The notes beneath the pieces were generated by a model. It searched no databases, had not been told where the DNA came from, and saw only the letters and a list, made by a program, of their open reading frames with translations. From NCBI GenBank assembly GCA_016936035.1, contig JAFGPU010000457.1:1-12492 (forward strand): 12,492 nucleotides of DNA. Direction: 5' to 3'. Both the position numbers and the translations under genes were made by a program. This stretch comes from Acidimicrobiales bacterium (GTDB taxonomy: Bacteria; Actinomycetota; Acidimicrobiia; Acidimicrobiales; VFJN01). Positions 5,720 through 12,492 of this stretch are shown piece by piece (the stretch's first letter is position 1; each line of letters begins with the position of its first letter).

Positions 5720-6963
5720 GGCCGAGCCCTCGCGTCGAGGACCTGCTGCGTGAGCTCGCGCCGCAGGTCCTCGGCGCGCTGGTGCGGCGCTACGGGCACT
5801 TCGACGCCTGCGAGGACGCCGTGCAGGAGGCGCTGCTGGCCGCCGCCCTGCAGTGGCCCGAGCAGGGACGTCCGGCCAACCCCCGGGCGTGGCTCGTCAC
5901 GGTGGCCTCGCGCCGTCTCACCGATCAGCTCCGCAGCGACGAGTCCCGGCGGCGGCGCGAGGACGTCACGGCCGCCCGGGAGCCGGCCGACGAGCTGCTG
6001 GCGGCCGGGCCCGACGCCGCCGCCCCGGTCGACCGCGACGACACGCTGACCCTGCTGTTCCTGTGCTGCCACCCGGCCCTGACCCCGGCCTCGCAGGTGG
6101 CGCTGACGCTGCGCGCGGTGGGCGGCCTCACCACCGCCGAGATCGCCCGCGCGTTCCTCGTCCCCGAGGCGACCATGGCCCAGCGCATCAGCCGGGCCAA
6201 GCAGCGCATCAAGGCGGCCGGCACCACGTTCGAGATGCCCCCCGAGTCCGAGCGCGACGCCCGGCTGCGGGTGGTGCTCCACGTGCTCTACCTCATCTTC
6301 AACGAGGGCTACACGACCTCGTCGGGTCCCGAGCTCCAGCGCAGCGACCTGACGGCGGAGGCCATCCGGCTGACCCGCGCCGTGCACCGGCAGCTGCCCG
6401 ACGACGGCGAGGTGGCGGGCCTGCTGGCGCTCATGCTGCTCTCCGACGCTCGCCGCCCGGCCCGCACGGGCCCCACCGGCGAGCTGATTCCGCTCGCCGA
6501 GCAGGACCGCTCGCTGTGGGACCGGCGGTCGATCGCCGAGGGGGTCGAGGTGATCACCCGGGCGCTGGCGACGACGCGACTCGGGCCGTACCAGCTGCAG
6601 GCAGCCATCGCCGCGGTGCACGACGAGGCGTCTCGGGCCGAGGACACCGACTGGCCCCAGATCCTGGGGCTGTACGACCTGCTCGACAAGGTGGCACCGA
6701 GCCCCGTGGTCACGCTGAACCGGGCGGTCGCGGTGGCGATGGTGCGGGGACCGCAGGCCGGTCTCGACCTGCTCGCCGAGCTCGATGCCGACGACCGGAT
6801 GGCCGGCAGCCACCGCCTGGTGTCGGTCCGCGCCCACCTGCTCGAGATGGCGGGCGACACCGAGGCGGCGGTGGCCGGCTACCGGGACGCGGCCCGCCGC
6901 ACGACCAGCCTGCCCGAGCAGCGCCACCTCGAGGCGCGAGCGCGCCGGCTGACGGACCGGTGA
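5716..6963 (+). CDS. ECF42-group RNA polymerase sigma factor with C-terminal TPR-like extension
   Basis: A 415-residue sigma factor, about twice the length of a simple ECF. Region 2 (about 10-80) includes YGHFDACEDAVQEALLAA (26-43) and PRAWLVTVASRRLTDQLR (56-73). After a variable linker comes TLLFLCCHPALTP (112-124), a hallmark of this group, and region 4 with helix-turn-helix LTTAEIARAFLVPEATMAQRI (138-158). The remaining ~240 residues form the all-helical extension (DUF6596/TPR-like) with VLYLIFNEGY (190-199), LMLLSDARRPAR (239-250) and TLNRAVAVAM. ECF42 proteins lack a classical anti-sigma factor, and the extension is thought to control activity. The GTG start overlaps the DGPF stop. Likely targets are its own operon and perhaps other DGPF genes. 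The gene ends flush against a convergent second ECF gene, with no terminator between them. Confidence 0.94.
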   Translation: MRPSPRVEDLLRELAPQVLGALVRRYGHFDACEDAVQEALLAAALQWPEQGRPANPRAWLVTVASRRLTDQLRSDESRRRREDVTAAREPADELLAAGPDAAAPVDRDDTLTLLFLCCHPALTPASQVALTLRAVGGLTTAEIARAFLVPEATMAQRISRAKQRIKAAGTTFEMPPESERDARLRVVLHVLYLIFNEGYTTSSGPELQRSDLTAEAIRLTRAVHRQLPDDGEVAGLLALMLLSDARRPARTGPTGELIPLAEQDRSLWDRRSIAEGVEVITRALATTRLGPYQLQAAIAAVHDEASRAEDTDWPQILGLYDLLDKVAPSPVVTLNRAVAVAMVRGPQAGLDLLAELDADDRMAGSHRLVSVRAHLLEMAGDTEAAVAGYRDAARRTTSLPEQRHLEARARRLTDR

Positions 6964-8040
6964 TCACGATCGACCGAGCGTGGTCGGCAGGCCGAACGCC
7001 GGGAACAGCTCGGCACCGAAGGTGGTGATCTCGGCCACGGTGCCGCCCTCGATGCGCAGCACGTCGAACTTGAACGCCCGGAACTCGGTGTCGTCCCACT
7101 GCCGCAGGTAGCTGGCGGCGGTCGGCTGGCGGTTGGCGCGGGTGGGCACCAGGCGCCACTCGCCCGGCTGGTCCTCGCCGAAGGCCTGGGCGAGCAGGGT
7201 CTGCAGCTCGTCGATCCCCTGGTACACCATCGGGTGCGGCGGCATGGTGATGCGGATGTCGTCGCGCACCATCGCCAAAGCCGCGGCCGTGTCTCCCCGC
7301 TCGTGCGACTCGATGAAGCGCGCCAGCAGGTCGCGCTCGGCCTCGGTCGCCTCGGCGGTGCGCCACTCGAGGCGCCCCGAGGGCAGGCGGGCCTGCATCG
7401 TCGCCCGGGCGCGCTGCAGGGCGCTGTTGGTGGCGGCGACGGATGCGCCGAGCAGCGACGCGGTGTCGGCGGCCGACCAGCCGAGCAGGTCGCGGGCGAT
7501 GAGGGCCACCCGCTGCCGGGGCGGGAGCACCTGCAGGGCGGCGATCAAGGCGAGCTCGATCGTCTCGCGGGTGACGACCGCCGCGTCCGGCTCGTCGTCG
7601 TCCGACGCCACCTGGTCGAGCAACCGGTCGGGGTAGGGCTGCAGCCACGGGATCTCGTCGTGACCGGCGGCGACGGGAACCCGACGGGCGCTGCGCCGCA
7701 GGGCGTCGAGGCAGGCGTTGGTGGCGATGCGGTACAGCCACGCCCGGAACAGCGGCCCTCCCGAGAAGCTGTCGCGCTTGCGCCAGGCCCGCAGGAAGGT
7801 CTCCTGCACCATGTCCTCGGCCTCCTCGTACGAGCCGAGGATGCGGTAGCAGTGCACGTGCAGCTCGCGCTCGTGGCGACCCACGAGCGCGGCGAACGCC
7901 GTCTCGTCACCGCCGACCGCCGCCGCCACGAGCGGGTCGACGTCGCCCTCACCCGGTGCGGGTCCGGACGCGCCCGGGTCACGATCGGACACCTGCGCCG
8001 GTTGCATGCCGGTACGACCCCGGGCGCGGCGCGAACTCAT
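6964..8040 (-). CDS. ECF sigma factor with SnoaL-like C-terminal domain (SigG/SigX5-like)
   Basis: 358 residues from ATG 8040, or 347 from ATG 8007 (Met12); neither has a convincing ribosome site, so the start is uncertain. Region 2 (about 36-105) has HCYRILGSYEEAEDMVQETFLRAW (63-86) and FRAWLYRIATNACLDALRR (98-116). The linker carries IPWLQPYPDRLLDQV (130-144), typical of the SigG/SigX5 subgroup. Region 4 (about 160-225) has LPPRQRVALIARDLLGWSAADTASLLG (172-198). Residues about 230-355 are a SnoaL-like NTF2-fold domain with ITMPPHPMVYQG and LVPTRANRQP, ending FPAFGLPTTL. In related ECFs this extension modulates core-polymerase binding in place of an anti-sigma factor. It follows the phosphodiesterase gene by 55 bp on the same strand. 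Its stop codon abuts that of the convergent ECF42 gene. Confidence 0.93.
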   Translation of the reverse strand: MSSRRARGRTGMQPAQVSDRDPGASGPAPGEGDVDPLVAAAVGGDETAFAALVGRHERELHVHCYRILGSYEEAEDMVQETFLRAWRKRDSFSGGPLFRAWLYRIATNACLDALRRSARRVPVAAGHDEIPWLQPYPDRLLDQVASDDDEPDAAVVTRETIELALIAALQVLPPRQRVALIARDLLGWSAADTASLLGASVAATNSALQRARATMQARLPSGRLEWRTAEATEAERDLLARFIESHERGDTAAALAMVRDDIRITMPPHPMVYQGIDELQTLLAQAFGEDQPGEWRLVPTRANRQPTAASYLRQWDDTEFRAFKFDVLRIEGGTVAEITTFGAELFPAFGLPTTLGRS

Positions 8041-8049
8041 CGCACTGCC

Positions 8050-8069
8050 GCGCCGGTGGTCGCCGGCGC
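8050..8069 (-). terminator. 7-bp hairpin between phosphodiesterase stop and SnoaL-ECF start
   Basis: Arms GCGCCGG (8050-8056) and CCGGCGC (8063-8069) pair perfectly around a 6-base loop. On the minus strand it begins 26 bases after the phosphodiesterase stop and ends 9 bases before the sigma ATG at 8040. It may terminate or attenuate read-through, or mask that start; in the latter case the ATG at 8007 would be favoured. Confidence 0.4.
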
Positions 8070-8095
8070 CGGGGCGTCCGGGGGCTGCGACGTGC

Positions 8096-9709
8096 TCACA
8101 CGTCGACGTAGATGAAGCCGTAGGCCTCGTCGCGGTGGGGGATGCCGGTCGAGGCCAGGGCCGGGGCCCAGTCGCCGGTGACCTCGGGGTTGCTGTCCTC
8201 CATGCCGTGGTCGGCGACGAGGAAGAACGCCGTGCGGTCCCAGGCGCCCGAACGCTCGACGGCGTCGAGCACCTGGCCGAGCCGGGCGTCGCTGTCGTGG
8301 ATGCTGGCCCGGGCGATGTCGGCGTAGGGCCCGCTTTGGTGGAAGGCGGCGTCGGTCAGGGTGAAGTTCACGAACGTGAACCGGGGCAGCGGCGCCCCGT
8401 CGGCCGATCGGCCGTCGCGAGCCCCGTCCCAGACGTCGAGCGCCTGGACCATGCCGGTGTGGTCGATGCGCGACGCCACCTCGTAGGACTTCTCGGGGCG
8501 CACGAAGCGCTCGGTGGCGAACGGCAGGTCCTCGGCCCGCGGGGGCCGGCCCAGGTCGCCGCCGGTGCGCAGCACCTCGAACGTCGAGTAGTCCGCCCCG
8601 ACGTCGCACGGCTCGTTGATCGACACCGTGCGCGCCCCCGGGAACGCCCGGTGCACCGCCTGGTGGATGGTCTCGACCTGCGGCGACAGGGTCTGCATCG
8701 ACCACGGCCACGTGACCGGCGAGTTGGTGACCACCTGCTGGCCGGTGGACCGGTCGTACCAGGCGTTGTGGAGGACCCCGTGATGGCCCGGGTGGGCGCC
8801 GGTGAGGATGGTGGTGTGGTTGGCCAGCGTCACCGACGGCAGCGACGCCATGGCCCCGTGACCCATGCCGGTGCCCATGGCGAGCAGGCGAGCCAGGTGG
8901 GGCACCTCGCCGGCGGCCAGCATGTCGTAGAGCACGTTGGCGTTGGTGCCGTCCCACAGGAAGCCGATGACGTGGTCGGGGCGACGAACGCCCGGGTCGA
9001 GCAGCTCGGTCAGCACCCGGCCGTCCTGGCGGGCGACCAGGGCGTCGTCGAGCGGCGCCCCCGTCGGCCCCGTGCCCCGCAGCGTGGGCTCGGCGCCGAG
9101 CAGCGCCAGCACCGTGGGGGCGACGTCGACGAGCCGGCACGACCGGGGGATGAGCCCCTGGTCGCGCACCCCGGCGCCGGCGAGCACGAACGGCGCCCGC
9201 ACCTGCACGATGCCGAGGGACCCGTGCTCGCCGCGCTCGCCGCCGTGGTCCTCCCAGTTGTGGGCGGCGGTGTGCAGGCACACCAGGTCGGGCGCCGCCG
9301 GGTGGTCGAACAGCTGGGCGATGTGCTCGTGCGCGTGGGGGTACGACTGCTCGGTGCGCGCCGGCCACCGGTTGTCGATCTCGTCGGCCAGCGAGGCGAA
9401 CCGGTCGGTGGCCGTGTCGGCCAGCGGGTTGCGCCCCTCGACCCGAGTCTCGACGAACCGCCAGCCGGTGCCACCGGCCGCCGCCCCGCTCGTGTCGGCC
9501 TCGCGGCGGAAGCGCACCCGGCCGTCGACGGCCCGCACGTCGTAGCCCTCGTCGTCCGTGGTCACGACCAGGTCCACGATCGGTTCGAGCGCGACGTCGA
9601 GCAGCGCGTCGGCGGTCCGCCGCACCCGGTCGGGATCGGGCGCCCGGTACCCCACGGGGCGGGGCGCGGCCTCGGCCGTGGACGTGCGGTCCCGGTCTGC
9701 CAGCGCCAT
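8096..9709 (-). CDS. alkaline-phosphatase-superfamily phosphodiesterase/phosphatase with circularly permuted motif order
   Basis: 537 residues, no signal peptide. Residues 244-503 read as the front of a type I phosphodiesterase/nucleotide pyrophosphatase domain: D253 (FLWDGTN), nucleophile T294 in SLPSVTLANHTTILTG (289-304), D453-x3-H457 (TLTDAAFH) and D500/H501 (VADHGM). The chain ends 34 residues later, so the last metal-site histidine and the closing strand are missing there. They occur instead at the N-terminus: H162 in GEHGSL, then VRAPFVLAGAGV (170-181) and VDVAPTVLALLG (194-205), normally the C-terminal end. The protein therefore appears to be a natural circular permutation joined through about residues 206-243. 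It probably hydrolyses phosphomono- or diesters with two divalent metals; the substrate is unknown. Start ATG 9709 lies 8 bases after TACCGT (leaderless-like). The open frame continues upstream, but that sequence is antisense of the YihY gene. Confidence 0.88.
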   Translation of the reverse strand: MALADRDRTSTAEAAPRPVGYRAPDPDRVRRTADALLDVALEPIVDLVVTTDDEGYDVRAVDGRVRFRREADTSGAAAGGTGWRFVETRVEGRNPLADTATDRFASLADEIDNRWPARTEQSYPHAHEHIAQLFDHPAAPDLVCLHTAAHNWEDHGGERGEHGSLGIVQVRAPFVLAGAGVRDQGLIPRSCRLVDVAPTVLALLGAEPTLRGTGPTGAPLDDALVARQDGRVLTELLDPGVRRPDHVIGFLWDGTNANVLYDMLAAGEVPHLARLLAMGTGMGHGAMASLPSVTLANHTTILTGAHPGHHGVLHNAWYDRSTGQQVVTNSPVTWPWSMQTLSPQVETIHQAVHRAFPGARTVSINEPCDVGADYSTFEVLRTGGDLGRPPRAEDLPFATERFVRPEKSYEVASRIDHTGMVQALDVWDGARDGRSADGAPLPRFTFVNFTLTDAAFHQSGPYADIARASIHDSDARLGQVLDAVERSGAWDRTAFFLVADHGMEDSNPEVTGDWAPALASTGIPHRDEAYGFIYVDV

Positions 9710-9717
9710 GGAGCGGC

Positions 9718-9723
9718 ACGGTA
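9718..9723 (-). promoter_or_regulatory. -10 box TACCGT, possible leaderless promoter of the phosphodiesterase gene
   Basis: On the minus strand, TACCGT precedes the ATG at 9709 by 8 bases (GCCGCTCC), with no Shine-Dalgarno run between. It fits TANNNT and the same architecture as the cupredoxin and NimA-like genes. No good -35 hexamer at 16-18 bases is visible. Confidence 0.35.
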
Positions 9724-9782
9724 CCGGAACGGCGTCACGCTCGGCGCCCCTTCGGGGAACGCAGGAGTGCGTCCGACGCGAG

Positions 9783-9830
9783 CCCGGCGTCCGGCCGGGG
9801 ACCGCGCGTGGGTTCCCGAGATGGGCTCGG
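9783..9830 (-). terminator. hairpin pair downstream of the YihY gene
   Basis: Two stems lie in the 137-bp gap after the YihY stop: CCGAG-N5-CTCGG (9816-9830), 16 bases past the stop, and CCCGGC-N5-GCCGGG (9783-9799). Neither has a U-tract. Together they could end the YihY transcript before the phosphodiesterase promoter. The rest of the gap shows nothing else recognisable. Confidence 0.35.
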
Positions 9831-9846
9831 CGCCCGGCCGGTGGCG

Positions 9847-10845
9847 CTACGACCGCTTCTTCGCGGTCGACGGCCCCACCGTGTCGGCGGCGTACGCGTC
9901 GCGCTCGCCGAGGGGCTGGGCCGACCCGGTGGTCGTGTCGCGGGCTGTCTGCCGCTCGAGCTCCGCGTTGACCTCGGCGCCGGCGATGACGGCGTACGCG
10001 GAGATGAACAACCAGAGCATGACGACGACGACCGCGCCGAGCGCACCGTAGGTCTCGTTGTAGCTGCCGAAGTTGGCCGTGTAGATCGAGAACGCCACCG
10101 AGGCCACGAGCCACACGACGGTGGCCACCAGCGCGCCGACCGACACCCACTGCCAGCGGGCGTGCTCGCGGTCGGGGGCCCACCGGTAGAGGGCGGCGAG
10201 CGCCGCCAGCGCGACCACGGCCAGGAGCGGCCAGCGGACCACGAGCAGCACGATCCGGAGCGCGCCCTCGGCGCCGCTGCTGTCGAGCGCGTTGGGCAGC
10301 ACGAGCAGGCCGGCCACGGCCACCGCCGCGACCACGATGGCCCCGACCGTCAGCGCCAGCGCCATGCCCCGCAGCCTGAGAAAGCCGCGGCCCTCGGTCT
10401 CGTCGTAGGCCAGGTTGATCGCGCCCATCAGGTGCTTCATGCCGCTCGACGCCGACCACAGGGCGACGACCAGGCCGACGACCACGCCGAGCTGCAGGCC
10501 CGACGGCTCGCTCTCGACGATCGACGACAGCTGCGAGCTCACGAGCTCGCGCACCTCGGTGGGCGCGGCGCTGAGCGCGTCGTCGATGTTGCGCTCGATG
10601 TCGGCGGGGTCGGCGACGAGCCCGTAGACCGACACCAGGGCGACCAGGGCGGGGACGAGCGCCAAGAGGGCGAAGAACGCCACGCCGGCGGCCAGCAGCG
10701 GCACGGCGTCGAGCTTGAACTGCTCCTTGACCCGGACGGCCACGTCCTTCCACCCCCGCGGCGGCACCTGCAGCGGGGTCGTCGCACCCCGCCCGCGGTT
10801 GCGCCCCTCGTCACGGAGGTACGAGGACGACGCAGCGTCGGTCAT
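9847..10845 (-). CDS. YihY/virulence factor BrkB family integral membrane protein
   Basis: 332 residues. After a hydrophilic N-terminus (1-30), the family opening GWKDVAVRVKEQFKLDAVPLLAAGVAFFALLALVPALVALVSVYG (31-75) includes transmembrane segment 1. Five further segments are visible at about 116-137 (with the conserved SASSGMKHLMGAINLAYD following), 162-187, 198-222, 233-258 and 265-287. The last contains GALGAVVVVMLWLFISAYAVIAGAEVNAELE, the family's most conserved end. The tail (290-332) is charged. The family was once called ribonuclease BN by mistake and has no settled function; transport or envelope roles are suggested. ATG 10845 was chosen because it begins just before the family-typical N-terminus; the frame extends a further 34 codons upstream without homology-like sequence. 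No ribosome site is evident. It lies between PhoX and the phosphodiesterase on the same strand. Confidence 0.92.
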   Translation of the reverse strand: MTDAASSSYLRDEGRNRGRGATTPLQVPPRGWKDVAVRVKEQFKLDAVPLLAAGVAFFALLALVPALVALVSVYGLVADPADIERNIDDALSAAPTEVRELVSSQLSSIVESEPSGLQLGVVVGLVVALWSASSGMKHLMGAINLAYDETEGRGFLRLRGMALALTVGAIVVAAVAVAGLLVLPNALDSSGAEGALRIVLLVVRWPLLAVVALAALAALYRWAPDREHARWQWVSVGALVATVVWLVASVAFSIYTANFGSYNETYGALGAVVVVMLWLFISAYAVIAGAEVNAELERQTARDTTTGSAQPLGERDAYAADTVGPSTAKKRS

Positions 10846-10910
10846 GACAGGTGCGTACCCGCTGGCGGCCCCGGCATGCAGAAGTTCTCGGCCGCCGTCC
10901 CCCCTTTCGC

Positions 10911-10943
10911 CGTCCGCTGGCCCGCCCCTGCAGGCGGCGGACG
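10911..10943 (-). terminator. hairpin downstream of the PhoX-type gene
   Basis: CGTCCGC (10911-10917) pairs with GCGGACG (10937-10943), and an inner CGCC/GGCG stem (10923-10926, 10933-10936) stacks on it with a 5-base bulge on one side. It begins 10 bases past the stop codon on the minus strand and lies in the 108-bp gap before YihY. No U-tract follows, so termination is plausible but unproven. Confidence 0.4.
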
Positions 10944-10953
10944 CCACGCCGGG

Positions 10954-12417
10954 TCACACGCCGATGCGCCCCCACGGGCCCCAGATCGCGATGGTCATGC
11001 CGCGACCCGACTGGATGTTGACGAACAGCGTGCGGCCGTCAGGGCTGAACGTGGCGCCGGCGAACTCGTCGCCGAAGCGACCGGGCAACCGGTTGAGGGC
11101 GATGTCCCACAGCTGACCGTGGCGGGACAGGCCCCGCACGTAGTTGTCACCGCTGCTGTCCTCGCACAGCACGAGGGTGCCCCGCCTGCTGGTCGTGACG
11201 TTGTCGGGCAGGTCGAGCACGTCGGGGCCTGGGGACTGGAAGACGAGTCGCAGGCGCTCGGACGCCGGGTCGTACGCCCACACCTGGCCGCTGCCGTTGC
11301 CGAAGCCGTCGCCGACCGGCCCGGGCCCCGACTCCGCCTGACCCCCGCCCTGGGTCGACGTGAAGTAGACGAGGCCGCGGTCGTAGACGGCGCCCTCCAG
11401 GCGCGAGAACCATGCGGCACCTCGGGCCCGCCCCTGGTCGCCGACGTAGCGAATGGCCGTGTTGTTGGTCGTCGGAGCCGGCTCACCGGGGGTGTGGGGG
11501 AACGTCGGATCGGGATCGTCGATGTCGACCCAGACCACCGGGTAGGTGGCACCGTCGGGCTGGTGGGCGGCCAGGTTGGCCTCGGGCACCCCCGCGACGG
11601 CGAGCATCTGCAGGCGCCCGCCGTCGGTCAACCTGCCACCGGCCATCGGGTCGTCGTCCGGCAGGTAGCGGTAGAAGCCCGACGCGAATCCGAAGTTGTC
11701 CTCGGTCATGTAGAGCGCGCCGCCTGCCGGGTCGTAGGCCACCGCCTCGTGCGCGAACCGCCCGGCCGCCGTGATGGGCTGCCGCGACGCCTGGCCGCCC
11801 GCCGGCACCTCGAACACGTACCCGTGGCGCTGGGTGAGCGGCACGTTGGACGCTCCGGTGAAGTCGGCGCCGACGTCGGGGCCGTTGACGGTCTCCTCGC
11901 AGGTGACCCAGCTGCCCCACGGCATGACACCGCCCGCGCAGTTCATCTGGGTGCCGTTGAGGCTGGTGTAGGCGCGGATCACCTCGCCGTGCGGCGTGGT
12001 CTCGATGGTGGTCGTGCCGCCGCCCGCCATCGCGTCGTAGGCCGCGCCCGCATCGCCGAAGGCGGGTACCGGGTTGTTGACCTCGTGGTTGCGTACGAGC
12101 ACGACGTTCCCGTCGGGGCCCGGGAACGCCGCCATGCCGTCGTGTCGGCCGGGCAGGATCGTTTCGTCGTCGAGCGTGACGGTGCTCTCGGTGTCGTGGA
12201 ACGAGCGGTAGGCGAACCCGTCGGGCAGCCACAGTCGCACGACGCCGTCGCGCAGGTCGGCCACGGGGCCGAGGGTCGGTTGCGGCGTCGCGGCGCCGGC
12301 GGGACGCGCGATGACGCCGGCGAAGGGGCCCGCGAGGGCGGCGCCACCGGCGACGGCGGCGGACCCGGCGATGAACCGGCGCCGATCGATGCGTGTGGGC
12401 GCTCTCATACCAGCCAT
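10954..12417 (-). CDS. PhoX-family (DUF839) Tat-exported alkaline phosphatase
   Basis: 487 residues. A twin-arginine signal, RIDRRRFIAGSAAVAG (9-24), is followed by a hydrophobic stretch and a likely cleavage site near AGAA (40-43), so it is exported folded. PhoX enzymes are Ca/Fe-dependent beta-propeller phosphatases that release phosphate from organic esters. Family landmarks visible: GRHDGMAAFPG (90-100), RNHEVNN (109-115), NCAGG (159-163), SWVTCEET (169-176, with the Cys/Glu group expected at the iron centre), GRFAHEAVAYDP (219-230), LYMTEDN (235-241), LEGAVYDRGLVYFTSTQGG, LCEDSSGDNY (417-426) and FAGATFSPDGRTLFVNIQ. The architecture looks complete. ATG 12417 is preceded by AGGGGGAG with a 4-base gap; ATG 12408 is the alternative. 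The enzyme may equally act on other esters, as DUF839 is broad. It is followed downstream by YihY and a second phosphatase-fold gene. Confidence 0.92.
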   Translation of the reverse strand: MAGMRAPTRIDRRRFIAGSAAVAGGAALAGPFAGVIARPAGAATPQPTLGPVADLRDGVVRLWLPDGFAYRSFHDTESTVTLDDETILPGRHDGMAAFPGPDGNVVLVRNHEVNNPVPAFGDAGAAYDAMAGGGTTTIETTPHGEVIRAYTSLNGTQMNCAGGVMPWGSWVTCEETVNGPDVGADFTGASNVPLTQRHGYVFEVPAGGQASRQPITAAGRFAHEAVAYDPAGGALYMTEDNFGFASGFYRYLPDDDPMAGGRLTDGGRLQMLAVAGVPEANLAAHQPDGATYPVVWVDIDDPDPTFPHTPGEPAPTTNNTAIRYVGDQGRARGAAWFSRLEGAVYDRGLVYFTSTQGGGQAESGPGPVGDGFGNGSGQVWAYDPASERLRLVFQSPGPDVLDLPDNVTTSRRGTLVLCEDSSGDNYVRGLSRHGQLWDIALNRLPGRFGDEFAGATFSPDGRTLFVNIQSGRGMTIAIWGPWGRIGV

Positions 12418-12476
12418 GTGTCTCCCCCTGGTTGCGATGGTGGCGCAGATCGTGGCACGCAGACGCGTCGCGATGG

Positions 12477-12490
12477 GCGAAAAGCGAAAC
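12477..12490. repeat. tandem 7-bp repeat GCGAAAA-GCGAAAC upstream of the PhoX-type gene
   Basis: Two adjacent near-identical heptamers (12477-12483, 12484-12490) lie 60-73 bp upstream of the PhoX-type start, in the only A-rich patch of its promoter region. Phosphate-response regulators bind direct repeats, but the spacing differs from known PHO boxes. The window ends here, so the full pattern cannot be seen. Confidence 0.25.
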
Positions 12491-12492
12491 CT

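Noticed and set aside
8006..10051. 681-codon plus-strand open frame
   Set aside because: Antisense shadow of the phosphodiesterase, whose motifs are unambiguous.
9710..10753. Upstream extension of the phosphodiesterase frame, giving an 885-residue protein
   Set aside because: The extension is YihY coding DNA read out of frame; a promoter-like box and family-like sequence both point to ATG 9709.
12434..12476. Direct repeat GCGATGG (12434-12440 and 12470-12476) and palindrome GACGCGTC before PhoX
   Set aside because: Short GC-rich words expected by chance; spacing matches no known operator.
1..12492. CRISPR array, tRNA/rRNA, insertion sequence, prophage or defence genes
   Set aside because: No regularly spaced repeats, tRNA-like cloverleaf, transposase motif or terminal inverted repeats were seen; coding content and composition are uniform throughout.

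Overview
This window looks like chromosomal DNA from a very GC-rich actinobacterium. The signs are strong G/C third-position bias in every real gene, GTG starts, several starts with no Shine-Dalgarno but a TANNNT box 6-8 nt upstream (leaderless mRNAs), Asp/Gly-rich lipoproteins, and large spurious antisense ORFs. The gene families fit Acidimicrobiia or relatives, but that placement is inference. I see no mobile element, phage gene, RNA gene or CRISPR array. All genes look intact except the first, which the window edge truncates.

Left part (1-1377): a truncated EchA20-type crotonase (minus) is divergent from a short-chain dehydrogenase (plus). The pair is separated by 94 bp that hold a perfect dyad, CTGACG-GAA-CGTCAG. 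The layout recalls the echA20/Rv3549c junction of the mycobacterial steroid ring C/D catabolic (KstR2) locus.

Second part (1502-4407): three consecutive plus-strand lipoprotein genes encode a type-1 copper cupredoxin, a right-handed beta-helix protein and a DUF1996 protein. The last two overlap by 4 bp. They look like an uncharacterised cell-surface cassette. A convergent minus-strand NimA-like flavin-binding protein (4431-5123) follows, separated by a hairpin that could terminate both transcripts.

Third part (5281-8040): a DGPF/YCII protein and an ECF42-type sigma factor with a TPR-like extension form a translationally coupled pair. They lie behind a promoter-like TGTCGA-N17-CGAC, which matches the motif described for ECF42 autoregulation. 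Directly convergent, with no intergenic base, is a second extended ECF sigma factor carrying a SnoaL-like C-terminal domain.

Right part (8096-12417, all minus): a PhoX-type Tat-exported phosphatase, a YihY/BrkB membrane protein and an alkaline-phosphatase-superfamily phosphodiesterase, reading toward the SnoaL-ECF gene. The phosphodiesterase has its metal-site motifs in a circularly permuted order: the histidine block that normally ends the domain lies at the N-terminus. This is the most unusual single protein in the window.

The longest stretch without a gene is 5124-5356 (233 bp), which holds promoters for both flanking genes.
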